DNA of 64,000 bases, taken from the NCBI GenBank assembly GCA_036897095.1, contig JAYMSP010000120.1:1-64000 (forward strand). The letters run 5' to 3'. Below are positions 48,722 to 59,429 of this stretch, piece by piece (position 1 is the first letter of the stretch; the number at the start of each line of letters is the position of its first letter). A program made the translations under genes and the position numbers. Origin of the DNA: Plantago elongata. Taxonomy: Eukaryota > Streptophyta > Magnoliopsida > Lamiales > Plantaginaceae. The notes under the pieces were generated by a model that ran no database searches, was not told the origin of the DNA, and saw only the letters and a program-made list of their open reading frames with translations.

Positions 48722-49188
48722 ATGGTAAGCAGCCACAATGAAGAGAAAAAGAGATCAGATAAACCCGTTTCTTCTTCTTCTTCGGTTGCTTCAATCGACG
48801 ATCTGTTACGACAAATCCTGCTGAAATTGCACATACATTACTTACATATTGCCTCTCATCCGTGGAATGAATGATAAAGCTGACTCATTTTTAGTTCTGA
48901 GAACTCCGAAAAAGGCAATAAAATGCAACCTTGTTGATGGAAGTTTGGAAAAACTATGTGACTTCAGTGAGAACTTCTTGAAAGATTATATAGATCATGA
49001 TTGGATGTGGTTCTGCGATCCATACGCAGTAGTCTACTTTCCCTGTTTCACTAGTGTTTCAAGAAAGTGAAGGAACTGATCTGTTCCAATGTTTCTGGCC
49101 AGTATGTATTTGACAAACGTGGTACGGAAATCTCAATCCTGGCCAATGTTATGAAGATGGAAACCTTTGTTGGATATCCAATAGCATG
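48722..49188 (+). pseudogene. F-box protein pseudogene
   Basis: Frame one, 48722-48874 (50 codons), starts MVSSHNEEKKRSD and enters an F-box start, ASIDDLLRQILLKL, then stops. A second frame, 48849-49070, holds a piece like the F-box-associated domain: DKADSFLVLRTPKKAIKCNL and GSLEKLCDFSENF. A third frame to about 49188 (KELICSNVSGQYVFDKRG; METFVGYPIA) looks like the C-terminal end. The family normally has 350-400 residues in one exon, so most of the middle is missing and at least two frame changes separate the pieces. It is probably dead, unless a spliced transcript exists that I cannot see. Confidence 0.6.
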
Positions 49189-50138
49189 ACATTTGTTTAT
49201 ATTTCATCTTTTTCCTATGTTCTATAAGTATTTGTTACTTGTTATTGTTAGAAAAGGTTTATGTTATTCTTTGTTTGGGTTTTGTTGTTACCTGTGAATG
49301 GTGAATCTGTGGTGGTGTACTTGTTAGACTTTCATCTGGTGAAACTTGCAGGGTTAATTTATCCATGATACAAAGTTCAGCTAGTATGCATTGTTCTCAA
49401 TCTCTCCAATTGAGAGAAAAATTGTCATCTTTGGAGTTCTTCTAAACCGGTTCAGGTCAGTAATTGTGTGCAGTTTCATTTCATCCAAGTTCATCTGATT
49501 CCAGGTTAGTGAAAGATCATATGATTTAATTTAGTCGACTTTATCCATAAGTATATGTATGATCCGTATACCCTGCCAAAATTGCACCAATAATTCCTCC
49601 CAAGCCGTCTAGTTAAAGTTAAACTCTTTTGCTATCTTGTTATAATCTCTACAATCTCACTGCTAAGTCCTTGCCCATTCTTCCACACGCCAATCTGTCT
49701 CTCTATTGTTTATTTTCCTCTATGGAGCAAAGCTCAGTAGAAATTCACAGTAGTCAGTAATAGATGCGAAATGCAGGATGAATCAGGTACTACTGTATCT
49801 GTCTTAGATGGTTATGTTTGGTAGAGAAGCATATGAAAAGCATTGCAAAATTTGAGCTAATCAATAAATGTCTAGTCTATAATAAGCTTCTGTACCAAGT
49901 ACTAATTGCACTGTTTGCACCTTCATTACACCAGAAAATTAGGTATATAGCTTCATTTTTTGGATAATAAAGGGTTGATAGATGCAAAGAATGCAAAATC
50001 CTAGCTTAAGCACCTTTGTTGACAGTGATACCAAAACTAATTTAAGAACTAAATTAGCCCTGCGTAACATAAACTGATGAAGATCATGAACTTGAACAAG
50101 AACAATGCAAGCCCTTTTCGAATCATAAAAAGCCTTTC

Positions 50139-51171
50139 TCAACCACTGCAGTGCAGCACCTGACATCTCAGTTTCTTGACATCTGAGAACTTGAGAGGCT
50201 TTAACATGAACATTTCAGCTCCTTCGTTCAGGCACCTAATCGATGTTTGAACGATTAGTAACCATAATTTAAGTACTGTTTCTATTCTTAAAAAGCAAAT
50301 GAAAGTCGTTCAGGCACCTAATCGATGTTTGAACGATTAGTAACCATAATTAAAGTACTGTTTCTATTCTTAAAAAGCAAATGAAAGCCAAGATATGGAA
50401 ATTACTTGTTGATTCTGGTAGGCACATTCTCTGATGAAAGTATCACAACTGGCACATCCTTCATATTTGGTGATTCCTGCATTTTTGAGAATATATTAAC
50501 TCTGCAAGCTGATAGTATGATTCTCTAAACATTTCGGATTGAATGGTAGTTACCTTAATCTTCTTCAGCAACTCATATCCAGTCATTCCTGGCATACAAT
50601 AATCTGTTATGATCATGCTTATCTTTGAGGCCTGCTGTGTTTTTGGTAGAAAACAAATGTGTTATACTACTTTCATCTAGGATCATGTTCAATTGCAAAC
50701 GGCAAATAAAATTCAAATATATCATATCAATTTTACAGGGAAAGTTATCGAAATCGAAACATAAACAGATCCTCCAAATATCACTGCATTCATGAATTAC
50801 AAAAACAGTTCATAAAAAATACTGATTCTGCAAGAAAAGTAGACCTACATTGTTGTTGTTGATTGAGCCAAGGTACTCCAATGCCTTCAATCCACTTTCT
50901 GCTGTAGTCACTGCCAATGCATAAAAAAAGAACACACTTTTACATCACACTGCACACATATAGATAAATAAAATTGTCCATAGGAATTCTGTATTGGGTA
51001 GTTCCCAGACTCATAAGCACTCTGAATAAGACAGGTAGTACCTCTGCAAGAAGAGACCTTGAGCATTTTTTCGACGAGTTTACGGTCGATTATATTGTCA
51101 TCAACAGCCAGAACATGGGGTTCTTCAATATGGTCAGCAGAAGATGAAGATGAAGCTGAAGTAGAATTCAT
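50139..51171 (-). CDS. Type-A response regulator, ARR16/ARR17-like
   Basis: Five exons (51171-51042, 50910-50849, 50631-50554, 50476-50406, 50235-50139) give 145 residues forming a stand-alone receiver domain. Asp24/Asp25 (LAVDDN) bind magnesium, Asp74 ([13 protein letters not shown]) is the phosphoacceptor, and Lys126 (MLKPLK) is the conserved switch lysine. Short tails and [15 protein letters not shown] resemble ARR16/ARR17. Type-A regulators damp cytokinin signalling in nucleus and cytosol. The Arabidopsis ARR17 locus, At3g56380, belongs to the same gene block. The start is the ATG of MNSTSASS; an in-frame GTG lies upstream. The last intron carries an 82-bp tandem duplication that copies the 3' splice site (see repeat entry and finding). 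Confidence 0.92.
50224..50387 (-). repeat. 82-bp tandem duplication covering the ARR last-intron acceptor
   Basis: Two 82-bp units, 50224-50305 and 50306-50387, differ by one base (CATAATTT against CATAATTA). Each contains the acceptor TTAG|GTGCCTGAAC plus 12 bases of exon 5. The copy nearer the donor (acceptor at 50318) would give an 88-nt intron; the other (acceptor at 50236) gives a 170-nt intron and the full protein. Confidence 0.92.
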
Positions 51172-51882
51172 TTTGTTCACCTTTTTTCTTCAGAACTGTA
51201 GGAATTTGAAAACCAAGAAGCTACAATGTGGTTGGTTTAGTTTAATGACACTGTATTTAAAGATGAGAAATTAATTATTTGGTCTTTTCCAAGAGATATG
51301 TAAATCAAAGGTTGAATTTTTGTAGGTTTGAAGAGGATCATAGACTATTATCTGTGGATTTGCAGTATCAGTCAGTAACAGTATCCTTATCAATATCATA
51401 CTGTTACATGAGATCCTCATTGCATTCAGTTAATCCCATTGATTTTTCACCTCTTTTCCACTTTAGGAATAATATTCTCTTCCTCTTGTCTATCTTCGAC
51501 TAGAAAAAGTATATTTTTGACTTCTAAGTAATTTTATAAACGATATAATTTAAGAGTATTTTTTATCAAAATTAACTTTGAAATTAAGATAAAGGTCAAA
51601 CATTATGCTTGTTCCGGAAATGAGGTAGTAATTTTTAGTAGAATTAGATGTGGTTTTCGAATTTGCAATATCCTCTATGATATGAACTTGATTTGTTACT
51701 CTGTATGGGCAATTTATGCATGCATGTTCATCAATATGAACATACAGGTATGATTTTTTAATACGTTGGAAGTCCACAACGACTATTATTTGAATGTGAA
51801 CGAACACACTCCAAAAGCTCACGACTCACACGATTGATTATTCACATAAACACGAGTAAATGACACCTCGTGCCACACACTG

Positions 51883-52015
51883 GAAAGAGGGAAGGGTTGG
51901 TTTTATTATTGGGCTACTCCCGATTTGAAAGATGGAAAGGTTGGGCTTAATTATTGGGCTACTCTCGATTTGAAAGAGGGAATGGTTGGGCTTTATTATT
52001 GGGCTTCATTCATCT
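51883..52015 (+). promoter_or_regulatory. Triplicated TGGGCT (site II-like) element upstream of URI
   Basis: Three units of 44-45 bp start at 51883, 51927 and 51972 with GAAAGA(G/T)GGAA. They carry TATTGGGCT and, in the last two, GTTGGGCT. That is five TGGGCT hexamers within 110 bp, ending about 130 bp before the URI start codon. TGGGC(C/T) site II elements are known targets of TCP factors in plant housekeeping promoters. The ARR gene starts 0.7 kb away on the other strand and could also be affected. Confidence 0.6.
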
Positions 52016-52138
52016 ATTTCCCTTGGATTTGGATCAACAGTAAATTCGAGTGAAAACAGCCCATGACCAAGATATAAAAGCTTACAAGAAATATCAGAAA
52101 ACGCCATTTTTCCAATTGAGCTTCTGCAAAAATTCCCA

Positions 52139-54604
52139 ATGGAGAAGAGAGGTACAGTAACGCCAATTGCCTCCCTTTTTCCGGCTCAAGAAGTCGAGAA
52201 AGCGTCTCTGCGCGTGCAAGACGCGATAGTGGAGCGTGAGCAGCAGCTCAAACAGCTAAATGGATTCATCACAGACAACAATAACCTCATTAACCTCGTT
52301 CGCAAGCTTCCTGATCAACTTCACCACGACCTCATGGTTCAAATTCCAAATTCGGTTTGATTGAGTGTTTTTTTGTTCAAGTGTGGTTTGTGTTTGGTTC
52401 TTACTGTTGATTGTTGATTTTGTAGGTTCCGTTTGGGAAAGCGGCATTTTTTCCTGGTCGATTGATTCATACCAATGAGTGTATGGTAATGCTTCTCAGA
52501 GTCTTTACAGTTTTTTTTGTTTTTATTGCTAGTTTGGTTGTTGTGATTGTTTCGGGAGACGGAAACTAGTCGGAGATTTAAGGACACTGAATAGTTTTTC
52601 TGAGTTTTTTGGGATGCCTAAAATGAAACTTTTGTGGTGTTGACTGGTTGATCGTAGTATATATGTTCGTTCTAGTTTGATTTTTGAAAGATATAAGAAG
52701 GTTTAATGGATTTGAGCCTAATGGAGTAATGGTTAGAGTTAACTTACTGGAGAGAAATAAACCAGCTATTGATATTTATGTGTATATCTGGATTCTGGCT
52801 GGAATTGGATAGTTAGAGATCGATGGACATTTGTGTATCACCAGGAGTATGCCTTCTTATTCTGGTATATAATTTCTAGCTCAATAATACTTTCAGCTTT
52901 ATCGTTCAAAGGGAAGAAAAGCTATGGTCAGTGTAAATTTCAGTTGTTTATATGATTGTAAAACTTCCAAGTTGTTTGTTTCCACTTCTATTTCATTCCG
53001 ATGTTGAACTGTGGTGTTTTCATTAATCGAGCTGAAATTTCTGTGAGCTGATTTTAGAGGTGCAATACCTTGGCTACTGTTCAAGCTGTTGCAATCGTGT
53101 GTGCCTTTGGTAACACACGTTTGAGGAATTTATTTTGCAGTGAATTGGAGATGGATAAATATCCTTGTTTGATTTTACAATACGTTTTAGTGTAACTGCA
53201 GGTACTATTAGGAGAAGGCTACTATGCTCAAAGAACATCCAAACAAACAACTGAGATTTTGAAAAGAAGAAGCAAGGCCCTTAACTCTCAAGTTGAATCC
53301 CTTAAGGCTGTTATGGATGACCTGAAGGTTCAGGCTTCATTTTTTGATAATACAGCATCTGAAGCATCGGTAAACCCGCTGACTTATATAAATTGTCAAA
53401 TAAGTAATCACAAATTTGGTTTTCTCTGTTTTACGAATGACTCGATGTGAAGACATGGAAAGAGAGGCCTAAGTTAATGTTTCAATTTGTTTTGACTTCA
53501 CTTTTTATTGATGTGTAACAGGAAAACCTCGTTGAGATTAGGGAGGATTTTGTTGAGGAAAACTTTGAACTGCCAACACAAACAGGCAGGTGTTTCTTCG
53601 TGGTAGAGATATCACTTTATTTTACTGTAATATTGGAGTGGTAACTGATAACTGTAAACATTTATTGTCTCCAAACAAATTTAGGATCCGAAAGTTCCAG
53701 CTCCATTGGTATTAAGGCAGACAACAAAAGACCTACAGCTGATGATGAAGAATATGCTCACTTATTTGCAAGAATGGATGAGCTTGAAAAACAAGAATTA
53801 GAAGCTGGAAACTCCTCTGAATCTGATGAGAGTGAAGATGAACAAGAAGCTGAAGAATCTTCCGAAGCTAATGAAGGTGAACAGATACAAAATGAGCTAA
53901 TTAGCAATATAGGCCAGATGTCTGTTAGCCAAGAAGTTAATCATTCACAGGTAGAACTTAAACGATAAGGATTTTAAATTATTGTCTCTTAGTTTCTATC
54001 TATCTTCAGTCTAAGTGCTTTACTAATGACATGGACTATATTGTTTAAATTTTCATGGCTATGTGATTCAGGTTGAAGCTTCAGAGGCACAACGGATAGT
54101 CAAAGGTAGCGTGTATTGATGAATATTTTCATTAGTAATAGTAGCATTTACCTATATATGCATCTTGCTATAATGATTACCAGTTCATGTCTTAATGGTT
54201 TCCTATGCTCACCTGACTCAAACTGATTGTCCTTATTCAGATGTATCGCCACTTGAGGATACCCCAATAACCAAAGGGAGCACAGGAAATAATTTACTGG
54301 AGCTCCCAAAAGCACAAGTGGAAGATCAGTCTCCTTTGTTGGACAGTAACCCGGTTTGTGCTTTTCCTTCTAGTTTATGTGATATGTGTTATCTTCTTTT
54401 TTTGCCTTTTCAACTCCATTAGTTCATTTTCATTTTCCTTACCTGATCATTTTGATTTTCTGCTGCATTTTTGTTTTCTCTGGTCTCGTGGAACAGGCAT
54501 TTACTAATACAATTATTGAACGCAATCCTGACGTTGGAACAAACTCAAAGCCAGTCAGCTCAAAACCCATGTCAAGGTTCAGGATGATGCAAATGAAGCA
54601 GTGA
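52139..54604 (+). CDS. URI-type prefoldin-like protein (RPB5-mediating)
   Basis: Eight coding exons (52139-52354, 52426-52485, 53202-53369, 53522-53585, 53685-53950, 54072-54105, 54241-54353, 54497-54604) give 342 residues. The N-terminal 150 residues form an alpha-prefoldin fold: a first coiled coil (VQDAIVEREQQLKQLNGFI), a VPFGKAAFFPGRLIHTNECM beta part, LLGEGYYAQRTSKQT, and a second coil (TEILKRRSKALNSQVESLK). A long acidic tail follows (SSESDESEDEQEAEESSE), and the basic end SRFRMMQMKQ closes it. This architecture is that of URI (Arabidopsis At1g03760), a subunit of the R2TP/prefoldin-like chaperone that helps assemble RNA polymerases. The border after exon 4 is unusual (CAG|GCAGGT; see finding). 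Confidence 0.88.
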
Positions 54605-54988
54605 AAAATCTCATGACTTGAACCTAGATGCTTGGACACTATTAATGACTTGTAAACTTTCTGCATCTAATTCCCTCTTAGAAATGGGATTATGTGCAGT
54701 GTTTGTCGCTCGCCTTCAACCCAAGTTTCTCGATGTTAACACTGACTATGTTCATATTTTGAGACACAGGTTGTTTGCTACCCTAGTTTATCGAGCAATT
54801 TGAGCTCACGCAAAAAAGAATCGTATTGCAGCACAAAAGTAGATAAGATAACAACGTCGTCTGCTTATACGGTAATATCTTTTTTTTCTAAAATTAAATT
54901 TCGATGAATCATCGTGATCTATATAATGCACCTGAACCAAAGAGGCTCAGGTGCATACAGAAAGGCATAGCCTACAGAGAAAAAGAGA

Positions 54989-55707
54989 TCATCTGGAGAA
55001 GAGTCTTGTAAAGAAGTTCCCTGAATTGGCTTTCTCCAAACAAGCGATGTGGACGTATCGCCCACCCCCATCGACTTGTCTTGGCTCACTGCTTGTGTCT
55101 TTCTTGCAGACCTTGCAGGTTTTGTCCACCCATCCCTCTTCCACGTACTGACCGTCAACTGGTATGAAAACAGTGTTTAATAAATCATCAATATTGTGTA
55201 CACACAACTCTGCTAAGCAATGAAACTGGTGGTGTTGTAACCAGACACATCAATAAAGTATTTGGCCACTGTCAATACCTTCAATATATGATTTGAAGAA
55301 GTCCTTGTATGTTCCCCCAATCTTCCTCCTAAGAGCTCCATACTGCGACACGTGAATAAAGATGTTAAGCGGTTACTTTATCTACTATCAGTCATCTTAT
55401 CAACAGATGCTACCAAAATGTTTACCTGTTCCCTTGTCATCTGATCTCCAGACTTGGTCTTCTCCCTCGCTTCCTCGATCAGCTCAGCATCCTCCACCGA
55501 CCTCACCTGTGAGAAATCCAGAGCTTCTGTCACACTACTGAAAAGGGACTGCTTTCTTTCCTTTGGTTCTTCTTCCTTCTCCTTTTTCGCGCAGGTTACG
55601 AATTTCGAGCTTCTGCCATAACTAAAGTGGGGATTCTTGTGTGTAATTCCTGCCCTAGGAAGAACACCATGCTGTGCTGGTGGCAGGGTTAAAGCTCTCA
55701 ATCCCAT
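54989..55707 (-). CDS. Plastid-type small CxxC protein of unknown function
   Basis: Three coding exons (55707-55426, 55342-55279, 55158-54989) give 171 residues. The N-terminus, about 40 residues, is rich in basic and hydroxylated residues with no acidic ones (up to SSKFVTCAKKEK), a typical plastid transit peptide with a likely cleavage at VTCAKK. A conserved-looking middle has EALDFSQVRSVEDAELIEEA and TREQYGALRRKIGGTYKDFF. The C-terminus holds Cys130-x2-Cys133 and His152-x2-Cys155 (CKVCKK; RYVHIACLEK), which could bind zinc. I do not know its function; by neighbourhood it could be the counterpart of At3g56290, which is a guess. A TATA-like TATATATATACA lies on the minus strand just upstream (about 55767-55778). 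Confidence 0.8.
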
Positions 55708-57450
55708 TTCACTTCTTTTTCTGCAAATTCTTTAGCTTGAAGGCCTAATGAGATTTTGCACCTTGTATATATATACACACTTGTTATAGTAGGGGTATAA
55801 AGAAAATATGAGGCTGATATTGGTGTTATTTTTAGATTCTAATAATTATCTTGTAATTGTAAAATGTCACTGATCACAAATTTGTGGAGTGTTTGAGTTG
55901 ATGAGTTGGACCACAAGTGTGTTTCTTTTCAAGTGTAAAGATTCATGGCTACCACAAGAGTAGAATGGTTAAGAGTAGAAGACGTGGCCTTTTAGTTGGC
56001 TAGGGAATTGAGAAAAGTCTCATTTCTTGGTTTAAAATGAAAAAATAAATATATGATAAAATATAATATAGTTGTATTTTTAGTGATGCTGGAAACTCAC
56101 TGCATAAACTCCATGGACTCACATTATAGTCTACAAATCACGTAAGTCAAGTTAAACTGTAATAGGTTCGGACTCAGAATATATAAATCACAGATTTTCA
56201 TTCCTCCATGGGCTTTGATGAACATGTAACCAAGATGATCTTCTCCTCATTTAAGCCACCGTTTTACGGATCCAAGATAAAGTTGTATTTTTTGTGAAAA
56301 ATGTATAATTTTAGTATTTGTTGGAGTTTTATGTGGCAACTGAGATTTAAATGTATGAAATTTCTCAAGAATAAACCGGACAAACATTCCAAACAATGGT
56401 GTCTGTTCAAATTTTCACTTGCAAAAGATTCTCCATGTAGGTGATTTTCACTTGCTTTTTGGTGTAGACACACACCTCTTTAATGATTACATTTAATACC
56501 ATTTTTACTTGTATTTATGTTTTTAGATGAAGGAAATTAAAACCCACTGCTAGCTAAATTGTAGCATGGCTCAAATCATTGGTTGTGTAATGTCGGTTAT
56601 TGTGATTACGCAAAACTGATCCTGATATTGCGGATGTACGTAAGTTCATTCGTTATATACTACCTAACATGTACCTTAATTTAACGTATTATCACGTCAT
56701 AACGATCTTACTAGATTCTCATCCTCTAGATCCCCCCCACCCCCCCCCCCCCCCTTCACTACACCGAAACAGATACAATAGGCGTCTTCTCACTCAATCC
56801 TTCTCTTGTAGTTTTCTTTCCCTTTACATCGATATGGTTCCACTATCGTCACATGCTCATCGATCATTCAAGTGAAAATATAATATGGGGTGAATTATAC
56901 TTTCTTGGTAATTAATTCGAATTTAGATCAGAACGTGATCCAATACTCTGAGATAATGATGAAACGACCTCCAAACTAAAATCACAAACTTTGCATATGT
57001 GAGTTATTTTATACCAATTCTTCAATGTAATGCGACTCCACTTCAATTTATGTGTCGTGTAACATTGTCAAAAGTTTGTGGCTGTTTGTCATATCGCTGG
57101 AGTGGTCATCTCCTCATTCGAATTGAACATTTTGTACAAAAAAATTCAAAGTCCACTCAAATTCTATCTCAATCGGTCTCTTGGTTTCTCAAGCTCGAAT
57201 ATATATTATAATGCTAACGTTGTTGCACAATACTGGTCTTGAATATTCATTGTACTCGTTTCATAGAGAAAAAAGTGTCTCCTTCCTGTAAAACAAAAAT
57301 CATTAAGGTTTCCTAATTCATTTAACCTCACACAGCTTATTCTTTCCACATCTATAAAAGCCCACTCCCATTTGTAACTAAACCATCAAATTCACAAATT
57401 CACTTGAATACTACAAGAATCATTTTTTTCCCTGTCAACTTTTTTCACTC
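55708..57450. other. Intergenic region with poly-C tract and IDA promoter
   Basis: No gene is seen. A C-tract of 22 C interrupted by one A lies at 56732-56754, which as G-run on the other strand may form unusual structure. A MITE-like segment around 57080-57190 (GTTTGTCATATCGCTGGAGT) is related to one at 36785-36870. The final 100 bp hold the peptide gene's promoter, with TCTATAAAAGC at about 57351-57361 as TATA box. Confidence 0.5.
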
Positions 57451-57762
57451 ATGGCCATACCAAAAAATGTTCTCTACTGCTTTCTCATCACAACTCTCTT
57501 CTTCCTCCCGCTGATTCTCTCCACTCTAGCAGCCTCAGCTAGAGCATTGCATCCAGCCAGTCCAGCGTTCCGTTCGGTTCCAATCAGCAGCCGAACATTC
57601 CCCAAAGACAATCACAAAATCAAGGTTCATCCACCCAACATGAAGATGACACATTTTCAAGTTAACAGCAAGGTTGGGGCATTGGGTCTCAACAACATGC
57701 TGCCTAAATCAGCCATTCCGCCTTCTGGACCGAGCAAGAGGATCAACGTGGTGAAACACTAG
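57451..57762 (+). CDS. IDA-like secreted signalling peptide precursor
   Basis: A single exon of 103 residues. Residues 1-32 are a signal peptide (LITTLFFLPLILSTLAASA). A variable linker follows, and the C-terminus holds LPKSAIPPSGPSKRIN. That matches the EPIP motif of IDA/IDL peptides (consensus around PIPPSxPSKRHN), where the proline would be hydroxylated and the peptide is perceived by HAESA-type receptors in abscission, lateral root emergence and immunity. The His usually found before the final Asn is Ile here, and the protein continues four residues (VVKH) past the Asn, which resembles some IDL members rather than IDA itself. A TATA box sits about 95 bp upstream. Good alternatives such as PIP peptides fit less well because they end in SGPSxGxGH. 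Confidence 0.82.
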   Translation: MAIPKNVLYCFLITTLFFLPLILSTLAASARALHPASPAFRSVPISSRTFPKDNHKIKVHPPNMKMTHFQVNSKVGALGLNNMLPKSAIPPSGPSKRINVVKH

Positions 57763-59429
57763 CAATCATGCAACCAAGAGAAGGGCGGATTCCTCCATTT
57801 TACAACCATTTTTTCTTCTATTAATCCTTTAAATTCATTAGCTTTCAAGAAATGTTGTGTGTAGAGTACAACTACAATCCAGTAGGAATAATCGTAGAGT
57901 TTTGAGATGCTTTCAGGTGCTTTCGAGACCTAAATTGTCACGATTTCGAGTCTCTAAAGCCCCTGAAACGGCCCTCATGTTTTATTTTTAGTTCAAGTTT
58001 CTTGTCATGCACATCTTAGTTATCTATGTTTTGTCATGATGAAATCACAATTATCTAGTCGAAATTTTTTCTGTGATTTAAATCGGTATGTTACTCATAC
58101 TCAATTTTCGGCTTCTTATTAATACGCACCCCAGCCAGGGGATTTCGAATCTCCTCTGCCTCCTTGAAAGCGAGATGACCATGAACTCCTTGTTAGCTTT
58201 AAAAAACTCAAAATCAGTGAAAGTTAATAAAAAGTTAACATTAAATGATTTTAAATATGTAGTTCTATAAAGACACGGATTTTCTGGTCTATATGGGCTG
58301 GATTCTTTGCGCCTAAGACATTAATATTTCTCCAAATTCAAAATAAAAGCACAATTGCCACATTTCATTTCACTGACGAACACTATTCTTCTAACAAACG
58401 CTCGCACATAACTCCATAACTAGGAGTCTGTGTATCGAACTAGCTGTTGGTGTAATACCGCGTCATGTTGATATCGTGTCACTCTTCGAAAGCAACAATG
58501 TCGCAATGTTGATGTAGGATCTTTATCCCAAATTGACGCGGAGCTACTAGGGAGCAGTTCGTATAAGACCATGAGCATTGGTAACGATAGAGACTATGTC
58601 CACTGTCGATATTGTAATGTGGTGTGCCGTCTATCAGGTGTGATTTTGCCTGAAATTCGACGGGAAATGTTTGCAATTTACACTCTCCTTGGTCGGAACG
58701 CAAAAAGATATGCGTAATGCAATTTGAATTAACGGAGAGAAAATTCTTTTCTAAAATCAGGGCAATAATTATGATTTGGCTTAGCGGAGACTGGAGAGTA
58801 TAAAATGGTTGACTTTTAAAATGAGTTAATTAAGGTTAAGTAAGAAAGAATTTAGTGTGTGGATAAAATTTAGAGCATATTAATGGCATCATGGGGTTAA
58901 TCATCATCCCATTTACGATCGTTGTTAGCTACTAATGACTTCTGCCGTATCTGATTGACTTCATAAATCAAAACCCGTTCGCCTTTTACTCACTCGTACT
59001 CATCTTAAGAATTTTACTTCAACGTCTCCTTCAACGTCTCCATCACCTACTTATAATCTCCCGAAAATACATTATACATGTACGCATTCTTGACACCGTA
59101 CAAAGTTTGATTCAAATATAACAAAAAGTGCGATATTGGATTGATGGAAATCAAACATAACAAGCATAAATTGAAACAATCACAAAGATTTAAAACAACA
59201 GCATAACAGTTGATCCTAGTTCCGTACTTCTCTGCAGGAAGCAGTAACATTCTGCAGATAACCATTTGCTAAACACCCATCAAAAGTCGAGAGAGCAAAC
59301 AGCGAACAAACGCGATACAAAACCAGAGCGTAAAACTGTAACATTCGTGTTCATGAATCTGACAACAATAGTCATCCTTCAGTAATTTTTGGATAATGAA
59401 GAACCTGGTGTTATTCCTTGGTGTGATGA
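57763..59429. other. Intergenic spacer
   Basis: Contains the 3' region of the peptide gene and, at its far end, that of alpha-galactosidase (minus strand). Short frames at 58088-58270 and 58479-58703 have no recognisable domains. No RNA gene or clear repeat was found. Confidence 0.5.

Noticed and set aside
56732-56754. Poly-C tract as a possible regulatory G-quadruplex
   Set aside because: A simple homopolymer, likely slippage-prone and variable; it is far from any start codon.
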